Below are positions 1 through 6,321 of a stretch of 6,321 nucleotides of DNA, piece by piece. The stretch is from Atribacterota bacterium (lineage in GTDB: Bacteria > Atribacterota > Phoenicimicrobiia > Phoenicimicrobiales > Phoenicimicrobiaceae). The stretch spans positions 1 through 6,321 of the forward strand of contig JAUVOA010000093.1 in assembly GCA_030599445.1 (NCBI GenBank). Direction: 5' to 3'. The stretch's first letter is position 1; every line of letters begins with the position of its first letter. A model generated the notes under the pieces. The model saw only the letters and a list, made by a program, of their open reading frames with translations. It had not been told where the DNA came from and made no database searches. Both the position numbers and the translations under genes were made by a program.

Positions 1-551
1 CTTGCTTCTTCAACTTCTGTCGGGTTTAGACCGGCCATAACCTCATCTAAAAATATAACTTCGGGCTCCATGGCTAAAACCCTGGCAAATTCCATTTTCT
101 TTAGATCAGGTAAAGTAATATCGCTTACCAAAGAATCTTTTTTACTCTCCAAGCCCACTAATTTTATTATTTCTTTGGCTCTTTTAGATGCATTTTTCAT
201 ATCAGTATTTCTCTTGTCTCTTCCATAAAGGGAACCGACTAAAACGTTTTCCTCTACAGTCATTCCTATTAAAGGTTGCACTACTTGATAGGTGCGGGTT
301 AACCCCATTCTTGCTATCCGGTAAGGTTTTAAATTGCTTATATCTAAATCTTTAAAAAGTACTTTTCCTTCAGTCTTAGGATAAGTACCGTTAACAAGAT
401 TAGTTAAAGTTGTTTTTCCAGCACCATTAGGACCAATTAACCCAACTATTTCACCCTTTTTTACTTCAAAGCTAACCTCATCTACTGCCTTTAAAGCTCC
501 AAAATGTTTACTTAAAGTCTTTATTTTTAAGATTGTATTATTTTCTCCCAC
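1..551 (-). CDS. livG: LivG-type branched-chain amino acid ABC transporter ATPase (C-terminus beyond window)
   Basis: Cytoplasmic ATPase that would power the LivH/LivM importer encoded just upstream. I translated the minus strand by hand: 183 codons are visible and open to the window edge, of about 250-260 usual for the family. Seen: Walker A GPNGAGKTT (residues 40-48), a Q-loop in RTYQVVQP, Walker B VIFLDE, and the LivG-like AGLNPTEV after it. The usual LSGGQ signature is absent; its place is taken by TLPDLKKMEFARVL. From memory, a LivG subfamily carrying DEVMAGLNP has a similarly degenerate signature, so I do not read this as decay. The start is GTG, one base after the livM stop, with AAGGTGA nine bases upstream inside the livM end, which implies translational coupling. 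livF would be expected next, outside the window. Family assignment is firm; the transported substrate is not proven. Confidence 0.93.
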   Translation of the reverse strand, partial: MGENNTILKIKTLSKHFGALKAVDEVSFEVKKGEIVGLIGPNGAGKTTLTNLVNGTYPKTEGKVLFKDLDISNLKPYRIARMGLTRTYQVVQPLIGMTVEENVLVGSLYGRDKRNTDMKNASKRAKEIIKLVGLESKKDSLVSDITLPDLKKMEFARVLAMEPEVIFLDEVMAGLNPTEVEEA

Positions 552-552
552 C

Positions 553-1515
553 TTAAATGCTCACCTTCTTTTCCACTCTTAACTTTCTCCTTTTTACAAA
601 ATCACCGATAGTACCAGTTACACCTTTTGGAACAAAAAATACTATGATAATAATGATAATTCCTAATACGGCCAGATGATATTCGAGAAAAGCGCTCCAA
701 GCTACTTCTGTAAACAGTTCAATTATAAAGGCACCAATTATGGGGCCTAAAATACTCCCAGCTCCTCCAATCAACATAATAACAATAGTATTTACGGCGA
801 TCATAACATCAAAAACTTCATCAGGGGCGATAAATGACATCCAGTATGCATAAAGAGCACCGGCTATACTGGTAAAAAAAGCACTTATAGCCCAGGCAAC
901 TACTTTATGATAAGTAGTATTAATTCCCATAGAATTTGCCGCTTCTTCATTCGCTTTGATGCTTCGAATCCCAAAACCAAACCTTGATTTTATTATAAAA
1001 TGTAAACTCAAGGTAGTAATTACCATTAAACCAAGCATGGCTAAATAGAAGTAATTATATGTTATTCCCGGAGCTTTATCTATAATTGGTAAAGTAGTTC
1101 CCATAGCCCCTCCGGTTATCTCAGTAGCATTTTGCACTACTGATAAAATTGCTGCGCTCATCCCAATGGTAGCTATAGCAAAATAATGACCTCGAAGCCT
1201 AAGCACCGGAATTCCTAATAAAATACTAAACAAGATTGCAATAATAGCAGCTAAAGGAACAACGACTAAAAAAGGCAGCCCCTTACTCATACCGATTGCA
1301 GTAACATAAGCTCCTATCCCAAAAAACATGGCATTACCAAAAGGAAGATAACCCATATAACCGGACATAATATTCATTCCTTGAGCAATTACCGCATACA
1401 TAAAGATGGTAGTAATTACCCGAACCCAATAACCTGATAAAAAACGTGGTAAAAAGATAAATAAAACTACTGCTATTATTAATAAGAAGATATTTACTTT
1501 TTTATTATTTGACAC
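553..1515 (-). CDS. livM: LivM-type branched-chain amino acid ABC transporter permease
   Basis: Inner-membrane permease of the HAAT importer family, expected to form the channel with LivH. It has 320 residues, within the family range. Seen: a basic N-terminus followed by a hydrophobic helix (about 8-25), the conserved SGYMGYLPFGNAMFFGIGAY block (51-70), RGHYFAIATIG (108-118), and the cytoplasmic ATPase-contact region GIRSIKANEEAANSMGIN (182-199). A glycine-rich segment GGAGSILGPIIGAF follows (250-263), then FVPKGVTGTI near the C-terminus (294-303) and a basic tail. The start is GTG: an in-frame TGA lies three codons upstream and no other start follows it, and AGGAG sits nine bases before. It begins 36 bases after livH. 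Substrate could be leucine/isoleucine/valine, but HAAT systems also carry other amino acids, amides or urea. Confidence 0.95.
   Translation of the reverse strand: MSNNKKVNIFLLIIAVVLFIFLPRFLSGYWVRVITTIFMYAVIAQGMNIMSGYMGYLPFGNAMFFGIGAYVTAIGMSKGLPFLVVVPLAAIIAILFSILLGIPVLRLRGHYFAIATIGMSAAILSVVQNATEITGGAMGTTLPIIDKAPGITYNYFYLAMLGLMVITTLSLHFIIKSRFGFGIRSIKANEEAANSMGINTTYHKVVAWAISAFFTSIAGALYAYWMSFIAPDEVFDVMIAVNTIVIMLIGGAGSILGPIIGAFIIELFTEVAWSAFLEYHLAVLGIIIIIIVFFVPKGVTGTIGDFVKRRKLRVEKKVSI
561..567 (-). promoter_or_regulatory. Ribosome binding site of livG, inside the livM 3' end
   Basis: AAGGTGA lies nine bases before the GTG at 551-549 and is contained in the last codons of livM. It decides the GTG start, because no ATG lies in frame nearby, and it ties livG initiation to ribosomes finishing livM. 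Confidence 0.7.
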
Positions 1516-1524
1516 CCATCTTCA

Positions 1525-1529
1525 CTCCT
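1525..1529 (-). promoter_or_regulatory. Ribosome binding site fixing the livM GTG start
   Basis: AGGAG lies nine bases before the GTG at 1515-1513. An ATG at 1519-1517 is nearer but out of frame and stops after four codons (MGVK), so the GTG is the real livM start. Confidence 0.65.
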
Positions 1530-1551
1530 CTTCTTTCAAATAATTCCCAAA

Positions 1552-2415
1552 TTAACTAAAAAACTTTTTTCCCATAAGTCCATAAGGTCTCCAGAGCAAG
1601 ACGGAAACCATAATTACCATACCGATAGCCTCCTGCCACTGTGAGCCAAGGAAGGATGCTCCTGCAGTCTCTGCAAACCCTAAAAGCAAACCCCCGGCGG
1701 CTGCACCCCAAATATTTCCTAAACCACCCAATATTGCGATAACAAACACTTTTCCTACGATGGGTCCTAAAAGGTGGGGAGAAAAAGCATAAATACTCGC
1801 CCAAAGCGAACCGGTTAATCCTGCCAAAGCAGTCCCTAAGGCAAAATTAATCATATACATTTTTTCCACATCCATCCCTACTGCCTGTGCGCCTTCTTTA
1901 TCTAAGGCAACCGCCTGAATTCCTTTTCCGGTTTTTGTATTCATCATAAAAAGATAAGTTAAATAGATTATTATTCCTGCGGTAATAAAAGTTAAAAATT
2001 TAGTTAAGGGAACATAAGCATCACCGAATTGAAAATTACTACCGGCGTAAGCAAGGCGTATAGTACGATAATCAGCAGACCACACTTTCAATATAATATT
2101 TTCTACTATTAATCTAACAGCAAAAGTTAAAATAAGGGTAAAAACAATTCCACCTTTCAGAAAGGGTTGTAAGAGTCCGCGGTATATTATTGCTCCTATC
2201 ACAAAAAGAATAGCCCCGGACATTATCATACTAATAAATGGGTCTATATGGAAAAAATTAAAAAATTCCAGGGAAATATAAGAACCTAAAATAACCATTG
2301 CTCCATAGGATAAATTAATTATTCCGCTAATACCCCACTGCAAGGAAAAACCTATACCCATTAGGGCATATAAGCCTCCCAACAGAATAGCATTTATTAA
2401 CATTTGTAATCCCAT
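1552..2415 (-). CDS. livH: LivH-type branched-chain amino acid ABC transporter permease
   Basis: First permease of the HAAT importer, partner of LivM in the membrane. It has 287 residues, typical for LivH. Seen: GGLYALMGIGFSLQWG (13-28) and GIINLSYGAMVILGSYISL (31-49), the family's N-terminal signature. Later come hydrophobic segments (about 58-80, 90-110 and 138-158) and the ATPase-contact loop TGKGIQAVALDKEGAQAVGM (162-181). The C-terminal half has VIAILGGLGNIWGAAAGGLLLGF (225-247) and ends in WRPYGLMGKK. The ATG at 2415-2413 follows a GGAAGTGGTGG purine-rich site; a second ATG four codons in (2403-2401) is possible but has poorer upstream sequence. It lies 78 bases after pyrB with no hairpin terminator in the gap, so co-transcription with pyrB is plausible. 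No livK-like binding-protein gene precedes it here. Confidence 0.95.
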   Translation of the reverse strand: MGLQMLINAILLGGLYALMGIGFSLQWGISGIINLSYGAMVILGSYISLEFFNFFHIDPFISMIMSGAILFVIGAIIYRGLLQPFLKGGIVFTLILTFAVRLIVENIILKVWSADYRTIRLAYAGSNFQFGDAYVPLTKFLTFITAGIIIYLTYLFMMNTKTGKGIQAVALDKEGAQAVGMDVEKMYMINFALGTALAGLTGSLWASIYAFSPHLLGPIVGKVFVIAILGGLGNIWGAAAGGLLLGFAETAGASFLGSQWQEAIGMVIMVSVLLWRPYGLMGKKFFS

Positions 2416-2493
2416 ACTACCACCACTTCCTTTTTATTTTTTACAATAAATTATCCTTAAAATTTAAACAATGGCTTATAAAATAACAATCTT

Positions 2494-3417
2494 TTATGCT
2501 CTGCCAGTGATTAGAGTTAAAAGAGCCATTCTAACATAGAGTCCGTTGTGAGCTTGTCTAAAATAAGCTGCTCCTTCGTAATCATCAATATCGGTAGAAA
2601 TTTCATCTACTCTCGGCAGGGGGTGGAGAATAGTAATTCCTTTTTTAGCGCGGTTAATCATTTCTCTATTTATAATGTATACACCTTTAACCTTTTCATA
2701 ATCTTCCGGATTTTCAAATCTCTCTCTTTGCACTCTCGTTACATAAACAATATCACTAACTAATAAGGCTTTTTCCACATCTTCTGTTTCTTCAATCTCT
2801 GCTCCCAATGATCTTAATTCAGCCGTTATTTCCGCAGGCATCTTTAAAGATTTTGGAGAAACGAAAATCATTTTATTTTTGTATAGGTTCATAAAATATC
2901 CTAAAGAATGTACTGTCCTTCCGTTCTTTAAATCACCTAAAAAAGTTATAGTATGTCCGTCCAAAACTCCCTTTTCTTTACGAATAGTATAAAGATCTAA
3001 AAGGGCTTGAGTGGGATGCTGCCCAGCCCCATCACCACCATTAATAACTGGGTGAGTAGCATTATCAGCAGCAATCTTGGCGGAACCTTTCATAGGATGG
3101 CGCATAATGATAACATCTACATAACCATCAATCGTTCTGATAGTATCAGCCAAAGTTTCTCCTTTAGATACAGAAGAACTTGCTGCATTAGCCACGGTAA
3201 TCACTCTGGCACCTAACCTGTTTATCGCGGTTTCAAAAGAAAGACGGGTTCTCGTGCTCGGTTCAAAAAACAAGCTGGCTACTACTTGACCTTCCATATT
3301 TCTAATAATTTCTCCGCTTTTAACTTTTTTTTCAAAATTTTCTGCTGTATTCATAATCAAATTTAATTCTTGAAGCGAAAACTGTGCAGTGTTTAATATG
3401 TCTTTTCCTTTTAACAT
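2494..3417 (-). CDS. pyrB: Aspartate carbamoyltransferase catalytic subunit
   Basis: Cytoplasmic enzyme joining carbamoyl phosphate and L-aspartate to give N-carbamoyl-L-aspartate, the first committed step of UMP synthesis. Its 307 residues are full length. The active-site set is complete: STRTR (54-58) and K85 for carbamoyl phosphate, RHP (106-108), HPTQ (134-137), GRTVHSL with R167, TRVQ with R228/Q230 for aspartate, and HPLPRVDE (265-272). This pattern matches true aspartate enzymes rather than ornithine transcarbamylases. The ATG at 3417 has AAGGAG nine bases upstream; an out-of-frame ATG at 3424 is only two bases from that site and is unlikely to be used. No pyrI follows: livH comes next after 78 bases. 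It lies 130 bases after the IclR-type gene. I see no PyrR-type leader or attenuator hairpin upstream. Annotation is firm; why it sits beside liv genes is unknown. Confidence 0.97.
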   Translation of the reverse strand: MLKGKDILNTAQFSLQELNLIMNTAENFEKKVKSGEIIRNMEGQVVASLFFEPSTRTRLSFETAINRLGARVITVANAASSSVSKGETLADTIRTIDGYVDVIIMRHPMKGSAKIAADNATHPVINGGDGAGQHPTQALLDLYTIRKEKGVLDGHTITFLGDLKNGRTVHSLGYFMNLYKNKMIFVSPKSLKMPAEITAELRSLGAEIEETEDVEKALLVSDIVYVTRVQRERFENPEDYEKVKGVYIINREMINRAKKGITILHPLPRVDEISTDIDDYEGAAYFRQAHNGLYVRMALLTLITGRA

Positions 3418-3547
3418 TTTTCATGACTCCTTAAATTTGTTTTCCAAAATATAAATTGTATATTATTGGTTGGATTATTTATTCTAATTGCTCTTAATTC
3501 CTGTCAGACTAAAACAAGTATATTGTACTACATCACTCATAACGTAT

Positions 3548-4315
3548 TTATAAAATATTTTTTCCTTTATATCCTAACATCCCGGATAATTCTTGAGCAG
3601 AATTAACCAAAACTTTAATAAATTTTTTTACATTACCATTGGATATCCTTTTTGATAATCCAGTAATGGTAATGCTGGCAATTACTTCTTTATTAATATT
3701 TTTAACAGGGACCGAAATTGCCTTTATTCCCTCTTCGAGTTCTTCATTACAAATAGAAAAACCCTTATGTCTAATCTCTGACAGATGCTCTTCTAATTTT
3801 TTAGGATTTATAATTGTTTTTGAGGTATATTTTGGAAGAGTTTTTTCATTAATAATTCTTTTAATATCTTCGGAAGGTTGGTAAGCTAAAAGTACTTTTG
3901 CAGAAGCAGCACAATTGAAAGGCATTTCCTTTCCAATTTCAACGAAAAGATGGGTATTTGCATTTCGAGAGGGAGTAATTGAATCTATACAAATACCCTT
4001 ACCATTGTACCAGGTAGTTAAAAAGGTAGTAAGCTTGGTTTCCCTACAAACATCTTTTAAAATTGGTTTAGCAATTTGCCGGAAGTCAAATGAATTATAA
4101 AATGAATTTGAATATTCAATTACACGCAATCCTAATCTATATTTAGAAGTTTCTTTTTCTTGATCAACTAAAGAATAGTTTAATAAGCTTTTTAACATTC
4201 TATGAACTGTACTCTTGGGAAATAATAACTTAGAGCTTAATTCAGTTATCCCTACACTTCTTTCCGCATTGCTAAGATAATTTAAAATTTGTATAGATTT
4301 CTCGATTGAATTCAT
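3548..4315 (-). CDS. IclR-family transcriptional regulator
   Basis: DNA-binding regulator with an effector-sensing C-terminal domain. Its 255 residues fit the family. Seen: an N-terminal winged helix-turn-helix, with ITELSSKLLFPKSTVHRMLKSL spanning 23-44 (recognition helix around PKSTVHRML) and the wing YRLGLRVIE (59-67). The IclR effector domain covers about 80-250, including AASAKVLLAY (136-145) and the family signature ICNEELEEGIKAISVPV (188-204). The ATG at 4315 is preceded by AAAGGAAA at suitable distance. Its promoter region carries a repeat and dyad that could be its own operator. Likely targets are itself, pyrB-liv downstream, or the ABC genes upstream, but the sequence does not decide which, nor what ligand it senses. 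Hand-counted GC is about 29%, below the roughly 40% of neighbouring genes. A specific name would be a guess. Confidence 0.93.
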   Translation of the reverse strand: MNSIEKSIQILNYLSNAERSVGITELSSKLLFPKSTVHRMLKSLLNYSLVDQEKETSKYRLGLRVIEYSNSFYNSFDFRQIAKPILKDVCRETKLTTFLTTWYNGKGICIDSITPSRNANTHLFVEIGKEMPFNCAASAKVLLAYQPSEDIKRIINEKTLPKYTSKTIINPKKLEEHLSEIRHKGFSICNEELEEGIKAISVPVKNINKEVIASITITGLSKRISNGNVKKFIKVLVNSAQELSGMLGYKGKNIL

Positions 4316-4335
4316 AGAATGTGTTTCCTTTTATA

Positions 4336-4364
4336 ATTGTTCCATTATATAGAATATTGTTCCA
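4336..4364 (-). promoter_or_regulatory. Putative IclR-type operator: two TGGAACAAT direct repeats, one forming a dyad
   Basis: On the minus strand TGGAACAAT occurs at 4364-4356 and again at 4344-4336, exactly 20 bp (about two helical turns) apart. The first copy is part of TGGAACAATATTCTA (4364-4350), which has the form TGGAA-N5-TTCTA. That is one base from the TGGAA-N5-TTCCA symmetry known for E. coli IclR operators. The element ends 21 bases before the regulator's ATG and overlaps its candidate -10 boxes, which would suit autorepression. Binding is inferred from pattern and position only. Confidence 0.5.
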
Positions 4365-4389
4365 CATAATTATTACAATTACTATACCA
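4344..4389 (-). promoter_or_regulatory. Candidate promoter region of the IclR-family gene
   Basis: Three overlapping -10 candidates are visible on the minus strand. A perfect TATAAT lies at 4349-4344 but has no recognisable -35 at 16-18 bp. An extended -10, TGGTATAGT, lies at 4389-4381. TTGTAA (4378-4373) is spaced 16 bp from TATTCT (4356-4351). All place the start point 20-60 bases before the ATG and close to or inside the TGGAACAAT elements. AT-rich DNA gives many such matches, so which one works cannot be told here. Confidence 0.4.
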
Positions 4390-4525
4390 TATAACATTGA
4401 AAAAATCCTTCTTTTTTTTTAAAAAAATTTAAAATATTTTTAATTTTTTTATTTCTCAATTAATATACTTTAAATTATTAATAATTGTAAGTATCCAAAA
4501 TTAATTTATTTTTCTAATTAAAACG
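4390..4525. other. Extremely AT-rich spacer with A/T-tract palindromes
   Basis: By hand count about 10% GC over 4391-4520. It contains a run of nine T (4412-4420), then a 30-bp GC-free near-palindrome (4421-4450; symmetric except for one mismatched pair), and a perfect 14-bp palindrome AATTATTAATAATT (4473-4486). There is no coding potential and no GC-stem intrinsic terminator for the ABC genes. It may act as intrinsically curved or easily melted DNA, or as an upstream promoter element for the regulator; this is inference. Confidence 0.5.
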
Positions 4526-5578
4526 TTATCCGCCATCAGTAATAATTTTTAATTTTCTTAGAGCCAGGATTAACCAGACTTCATCACCGGTATTTAAACT
4601 CATGCTGGCAAATATCTCCCGGGGTAACTTTACCTTCAAAGAATTTTTTCCGGTTATAACAGTGCAACAGACTGTAGACGATGATTCATTAGTTTCGGTT
4701 AGTTTTCCTTTGACTCTGTTTACGTCAGGTCCGGGGGGTCTGGTATCGGAAAGATAGATATCTTCCGGTAAAATTGCCACCTTCTTTATTTTCTCTCTTT
4801 CACTGGAAACCACTAGAGAAATATCGCCACATTTTACCTCTACTAACCCGAAGCCTAATCTATTATAATAATCACAAGTTAAAATATTTGGTGCACCGAT
4901 AAAATCATTAACAGCCTCTGTGGGATGAAAAAATATCTCCTTGGGGAGACCTATCTGCTCTACTCTTCCTTTATCAAGCACAGCAACTCTTTCTGCCATC
5001 TCTTCCGCCTCATAAAAATTATGAGTAACATAAATGGTGGTGATACCCAATTTTTTCTGTAGCATTTTAAATTCGGTTCTGAGATGTTTAGAAGTACGAT
5101 AATCCAAACTATTCATCGGTTCATCAAGAAGTAAAATATAAGGAGAATTAGCTAATGCCCGGGCCAAGGCCACCCTCTGTTTCTCGCCCCCGCTCAATTC
5201 CTTGGGATAACGAGATGATAAGTGTTTTATCTTCATTATTTGAAGGAGTTCCTCAACCTTTGCGTTTATTTCGTTTTGAGGTTTTTTTTGCACCTTCAAA
5301 CCATAGGCGATATTGGCAGCTACATCGAAATGAGGAAATAAATTTAATTCTTGAAACAAGTAACCTATTCTCCTTTTGTTGGTGGGCAATCTGTCTACTG
5401 GTTTATTATCAAAAAATACAGACCCTTCGTAGTCGATTAACCCGGCAATAATATTCAATAAAGTACTTTTTCCAGCCCCATTCGGCCCCAATAATACCAA
5501 TAACTCTTTATCAAATATTTCCAAGTTAATGTTTTTACAAACGTATTTAGAAACGTTTTCAAGTTTAATAGATGACAT
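4526..5578 (-). CDS. ABC transporter ATP-binding protein with C-terminal TOBE-like domain
   Basis: Cytoplasmic ATPase of a binding-protein-dependent importer, working with the permease encoded just upstream. It has 350 residues. All motifs are intact: Walker A GPNGAGKST (31-39), Q-loop Q76, signature LSGGE (128-132), Walker B ILLLDEP (148-154), D-loop SLD (157-159) and H-loop H186. After about residue 235 there is a beta-rich extension with ILPEDIYLS (269-277) and a TOBE-like stretch (about 287-345), as in ModC/WtpC/CysA/PotA-type ATPases. Such domains can bind oxyanions or regulate transport. ModC/WtpC-like wording (ILPEDI) hints at molybdate or tungstate, but the permease is not of ModB type, so no substrate is assigned. 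The ATG lies one base after the permease stop; GGAGG sits within the permease end with a short four-base spacing, implying coupled translation. Confidence 0.93.
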   Translation of the reverse strand: MSSIKLENVSKYVCKNINLEIFDKELLVLLGPNGAGKSTLLNIIAGLIDYEGSVFFDNKPVDRLPTNKRRIGYLFQELNLFPHFDVAANIAYGLKVQKKPQNEINAKVEELLQIMKIKHLSSRYPKELSGGEKQRVALARALANSPYILLLDEPMNSLDYRTSKHLRTEFKMLQKKLGITTIYVTHNFYEAEEMAERVAVLDKGRVEQIGLPKEIFFHPTEAVNDFIGAPNILTCDYYNRLGFGLVEVKCGDISLVVSSEREKIKKVAILPEDIYLSDTRPPGPDVNRVKGKLTETNESSSTVCCTVITGKNSLKVKLPREIFASMSLNTGDEVWLILALRKLKIITDGG

Positions 5579-5579
5579 A

Positions 5580-6321
5580 TTACCTCCATCGATTAGTCAA
5601 CTTCTTTTCTAAAAAGGCAAAAAATTTCTCGAAAGAAAGACACATTATTCCCAAAACTATTAGACAAACTATAATAATATCTATACGAATAAGACTTTCG
5701 GCTTTCATCATCAGTGCGCCAATCCCGGTAGGAATAGCTACCATCTCTGCCGCTATTATCACTCGCCAGGCCATCCCTGATTCCAATTTTAATCCAGTAA
5801 AAATATTGGGCAAAGCAAGGGGAACGACCACTGTACTTAAAATTTTTAATTCAGAAGCACCTAATATCCTGGCCACAAAGATATAATTTTTATCCACATT
5901 TTTAATTCCGGTAACTGTATTATAAAGGATTGGAAAAAAGGAACAGATAAATATTATGGCAATAGGTAAGATTTCACCAATACCAAACCATAACATCAAT
6001 AAAGGAAGCCACCCCAGGGCAGGAATAGGATAAATTAAGCTGATTATAGGATTTAATGCCTTGTTGGCCAGATTATTCCACCCCATCATAATTCCGATAA
6101 ATAGTCCGACAATAGAACCCGCGGAAAAACCTATAAGGACTCGGATTAAACTGCTTAAAAAATTATGTCCCAATACTCCGCTGGCCGTTAAATACCAAAA
6201 TTCTGTTACCACAGCAGAAAAAGGAGGAAAAAAGAAGTGACCGGGGATTAAATTCAACCGAGCAAGTATCTCCCATATTCCCAGAAATATAACAATGGGG
6301 ATTATCTCCCATTTTAATTTA
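5580..6321 (-). CDS. TauC/SsuC/NitT-type ABC transporter permease (N-terminus beyond window)
   Basis: Integral membrane permease of the nitrate/sulfonate/taurine importer group. The frame stays open to the window edge: beyond the TTG at 6257 the same frame encodes 21 more residues, KLKWEIIPIVIFLGIWEILA and an arginine, which form the usual first membrane helix and the WE-LAR motif of this family. So the TTG is internal and the true start lies upstream of the window. Visible length is 246 residues, against about 250-270 for the family. Other features are PGHFFFPPFSAV, YPIPALGWLPLLMLWFGIGE, the ATPase-contact EAA loop GASELKILSTVVVPLALPN, and the C-terminal FLEKKLTNRWR. It ends one base before the ATPase gene. 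Substrate could be a sulfonate, nitrate, thiamine precursor or another small molecule; the solute-binding protein is out of view. Confidence 0.93.
   Translation of the reverse strand, partial: KLKWEIIPIVIFLGIWEILARLNLIPGHFFFPPFSAVVTEFWYLTASGVLGHNFLSSLIRVLIGFSAGSIVGLFIGIMMGWNNLANKALNPIISLIYPIPALGWLPLLMLWFGIGEILPIAIIFICSFFPILYNTVTGIKNVDKNYIFVARILGASELKILSTVVVPLALPNIFTGLKLESGMAWRVIIAAEMVAIPTGIGALMMKAESLIRIDIIIVCLIVLGIMCLSFEKFFAFLEKKLTNRWR

Noticed and set aside
628..637. TGGAACAAA on the plus strand inside livM, resembling the TGGAACAAT repeat
   Set aside because: It encodes part of the conserved FVPKG motif of LivM and has no paired copy or promoter nearby.
1556..1804. 82-codon minus-strand frame within livH, and several plus-strand frames within pyrB, the IclR gene and the ABC genes
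   Set aside because: They lie wholly inside strongly supported genes, show no family motifs and have no ribosome sites; they are frame shadows.
2430..2470. Possible livH promoter of the form TTGTTT-17-TATTGT in the pyrB-livH gap
   Set aside because: Only three and four of six bases match the consensus; it does not separate a livH promoter from read-through out of pyrB.
3332..3424. Out-of-frame 30-codon reading frame starting at an ATG seven bases before pyrB's start and overlapping it, reminiscent of a regulatory leader
   Set aside because: Its ATG is only two bases from AAGGAG, the peptide has no recognisable features, and there is no attenuator hairpin; most likely chance.
3481..3507. Possible pyrB promoter CTGACA (3507-3502) with TAGAAT (3486-3481)
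   Set aside because: The boxes are good but the 15-bp spacing is short, and similar matches are easy to find in this AT-rich gap, so it is not listed as a feature.
3508..3525. Short ACAA/TTGT dyad between the IclR gene and pyrB as a terminator
   Set aside because: The four-base arms have mismatched interior and no following T-run in either direction; too weak for a terminator or operator call.

Overview
The window is one gene-dense stretch of a low-GC bacterial chromosome. All six genes lie on the minus strand, so transcription runs from position 6321 towards 1. Shine-Dalgarno sites are strong, AT-rich spacers are short, ATA/AGA codons are common, and hand-counted GC is near 40% in most genes. 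This suggests a Firmicutes-like or other low-GC anaerobic lineage. No phylogenetic marker fixes the taxon.

In transcription order there are three blocks. (1) 6321-4526 holds an ABC importer pair: a TauC/SsuC/NitT-type permease whose N-terminus runs off the window, then, one base after its stop, a 350-residue ATPase with a C-terminal TOBE-like domain. The substrate-binding protein is not in view. (2) 4525-4316 is a 210-bp AT-rich spacer with candidate promoters and a TGGAACAAT repeat pair, followed by an IclR-family regulator (4315-3548). (3) 3417-1 holds pyrB (aspartate carbamoyltransferase catalytic chain), then livH, livM and livG of a branched-chain-amino-acid-type (HAAT) ABC importer. livG is cut by the left edge. 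livF and a livK-like binding protein are not visible.

The two permease-ATPase sets are each ordinary importer modules. The less usual points are the gene company and the regulatory DNA. pyrB lies directly upstream of livH with no pyrI next to it. The TOBE-bearing ATPase is paired with a permease family that normally uses a short ATPase. The regulator has a promoter region overlapped by an IclR-like operator. Its coding GC (about 29%) is well below that of its neighbours, and an almost GC-free palindrome lies upstream of it. I see no RNA genes, CRISPR array, insertion sequence or phage genes. I do not see a clearly new system; the best leads are the operator architecture and the pyrB-liv association.
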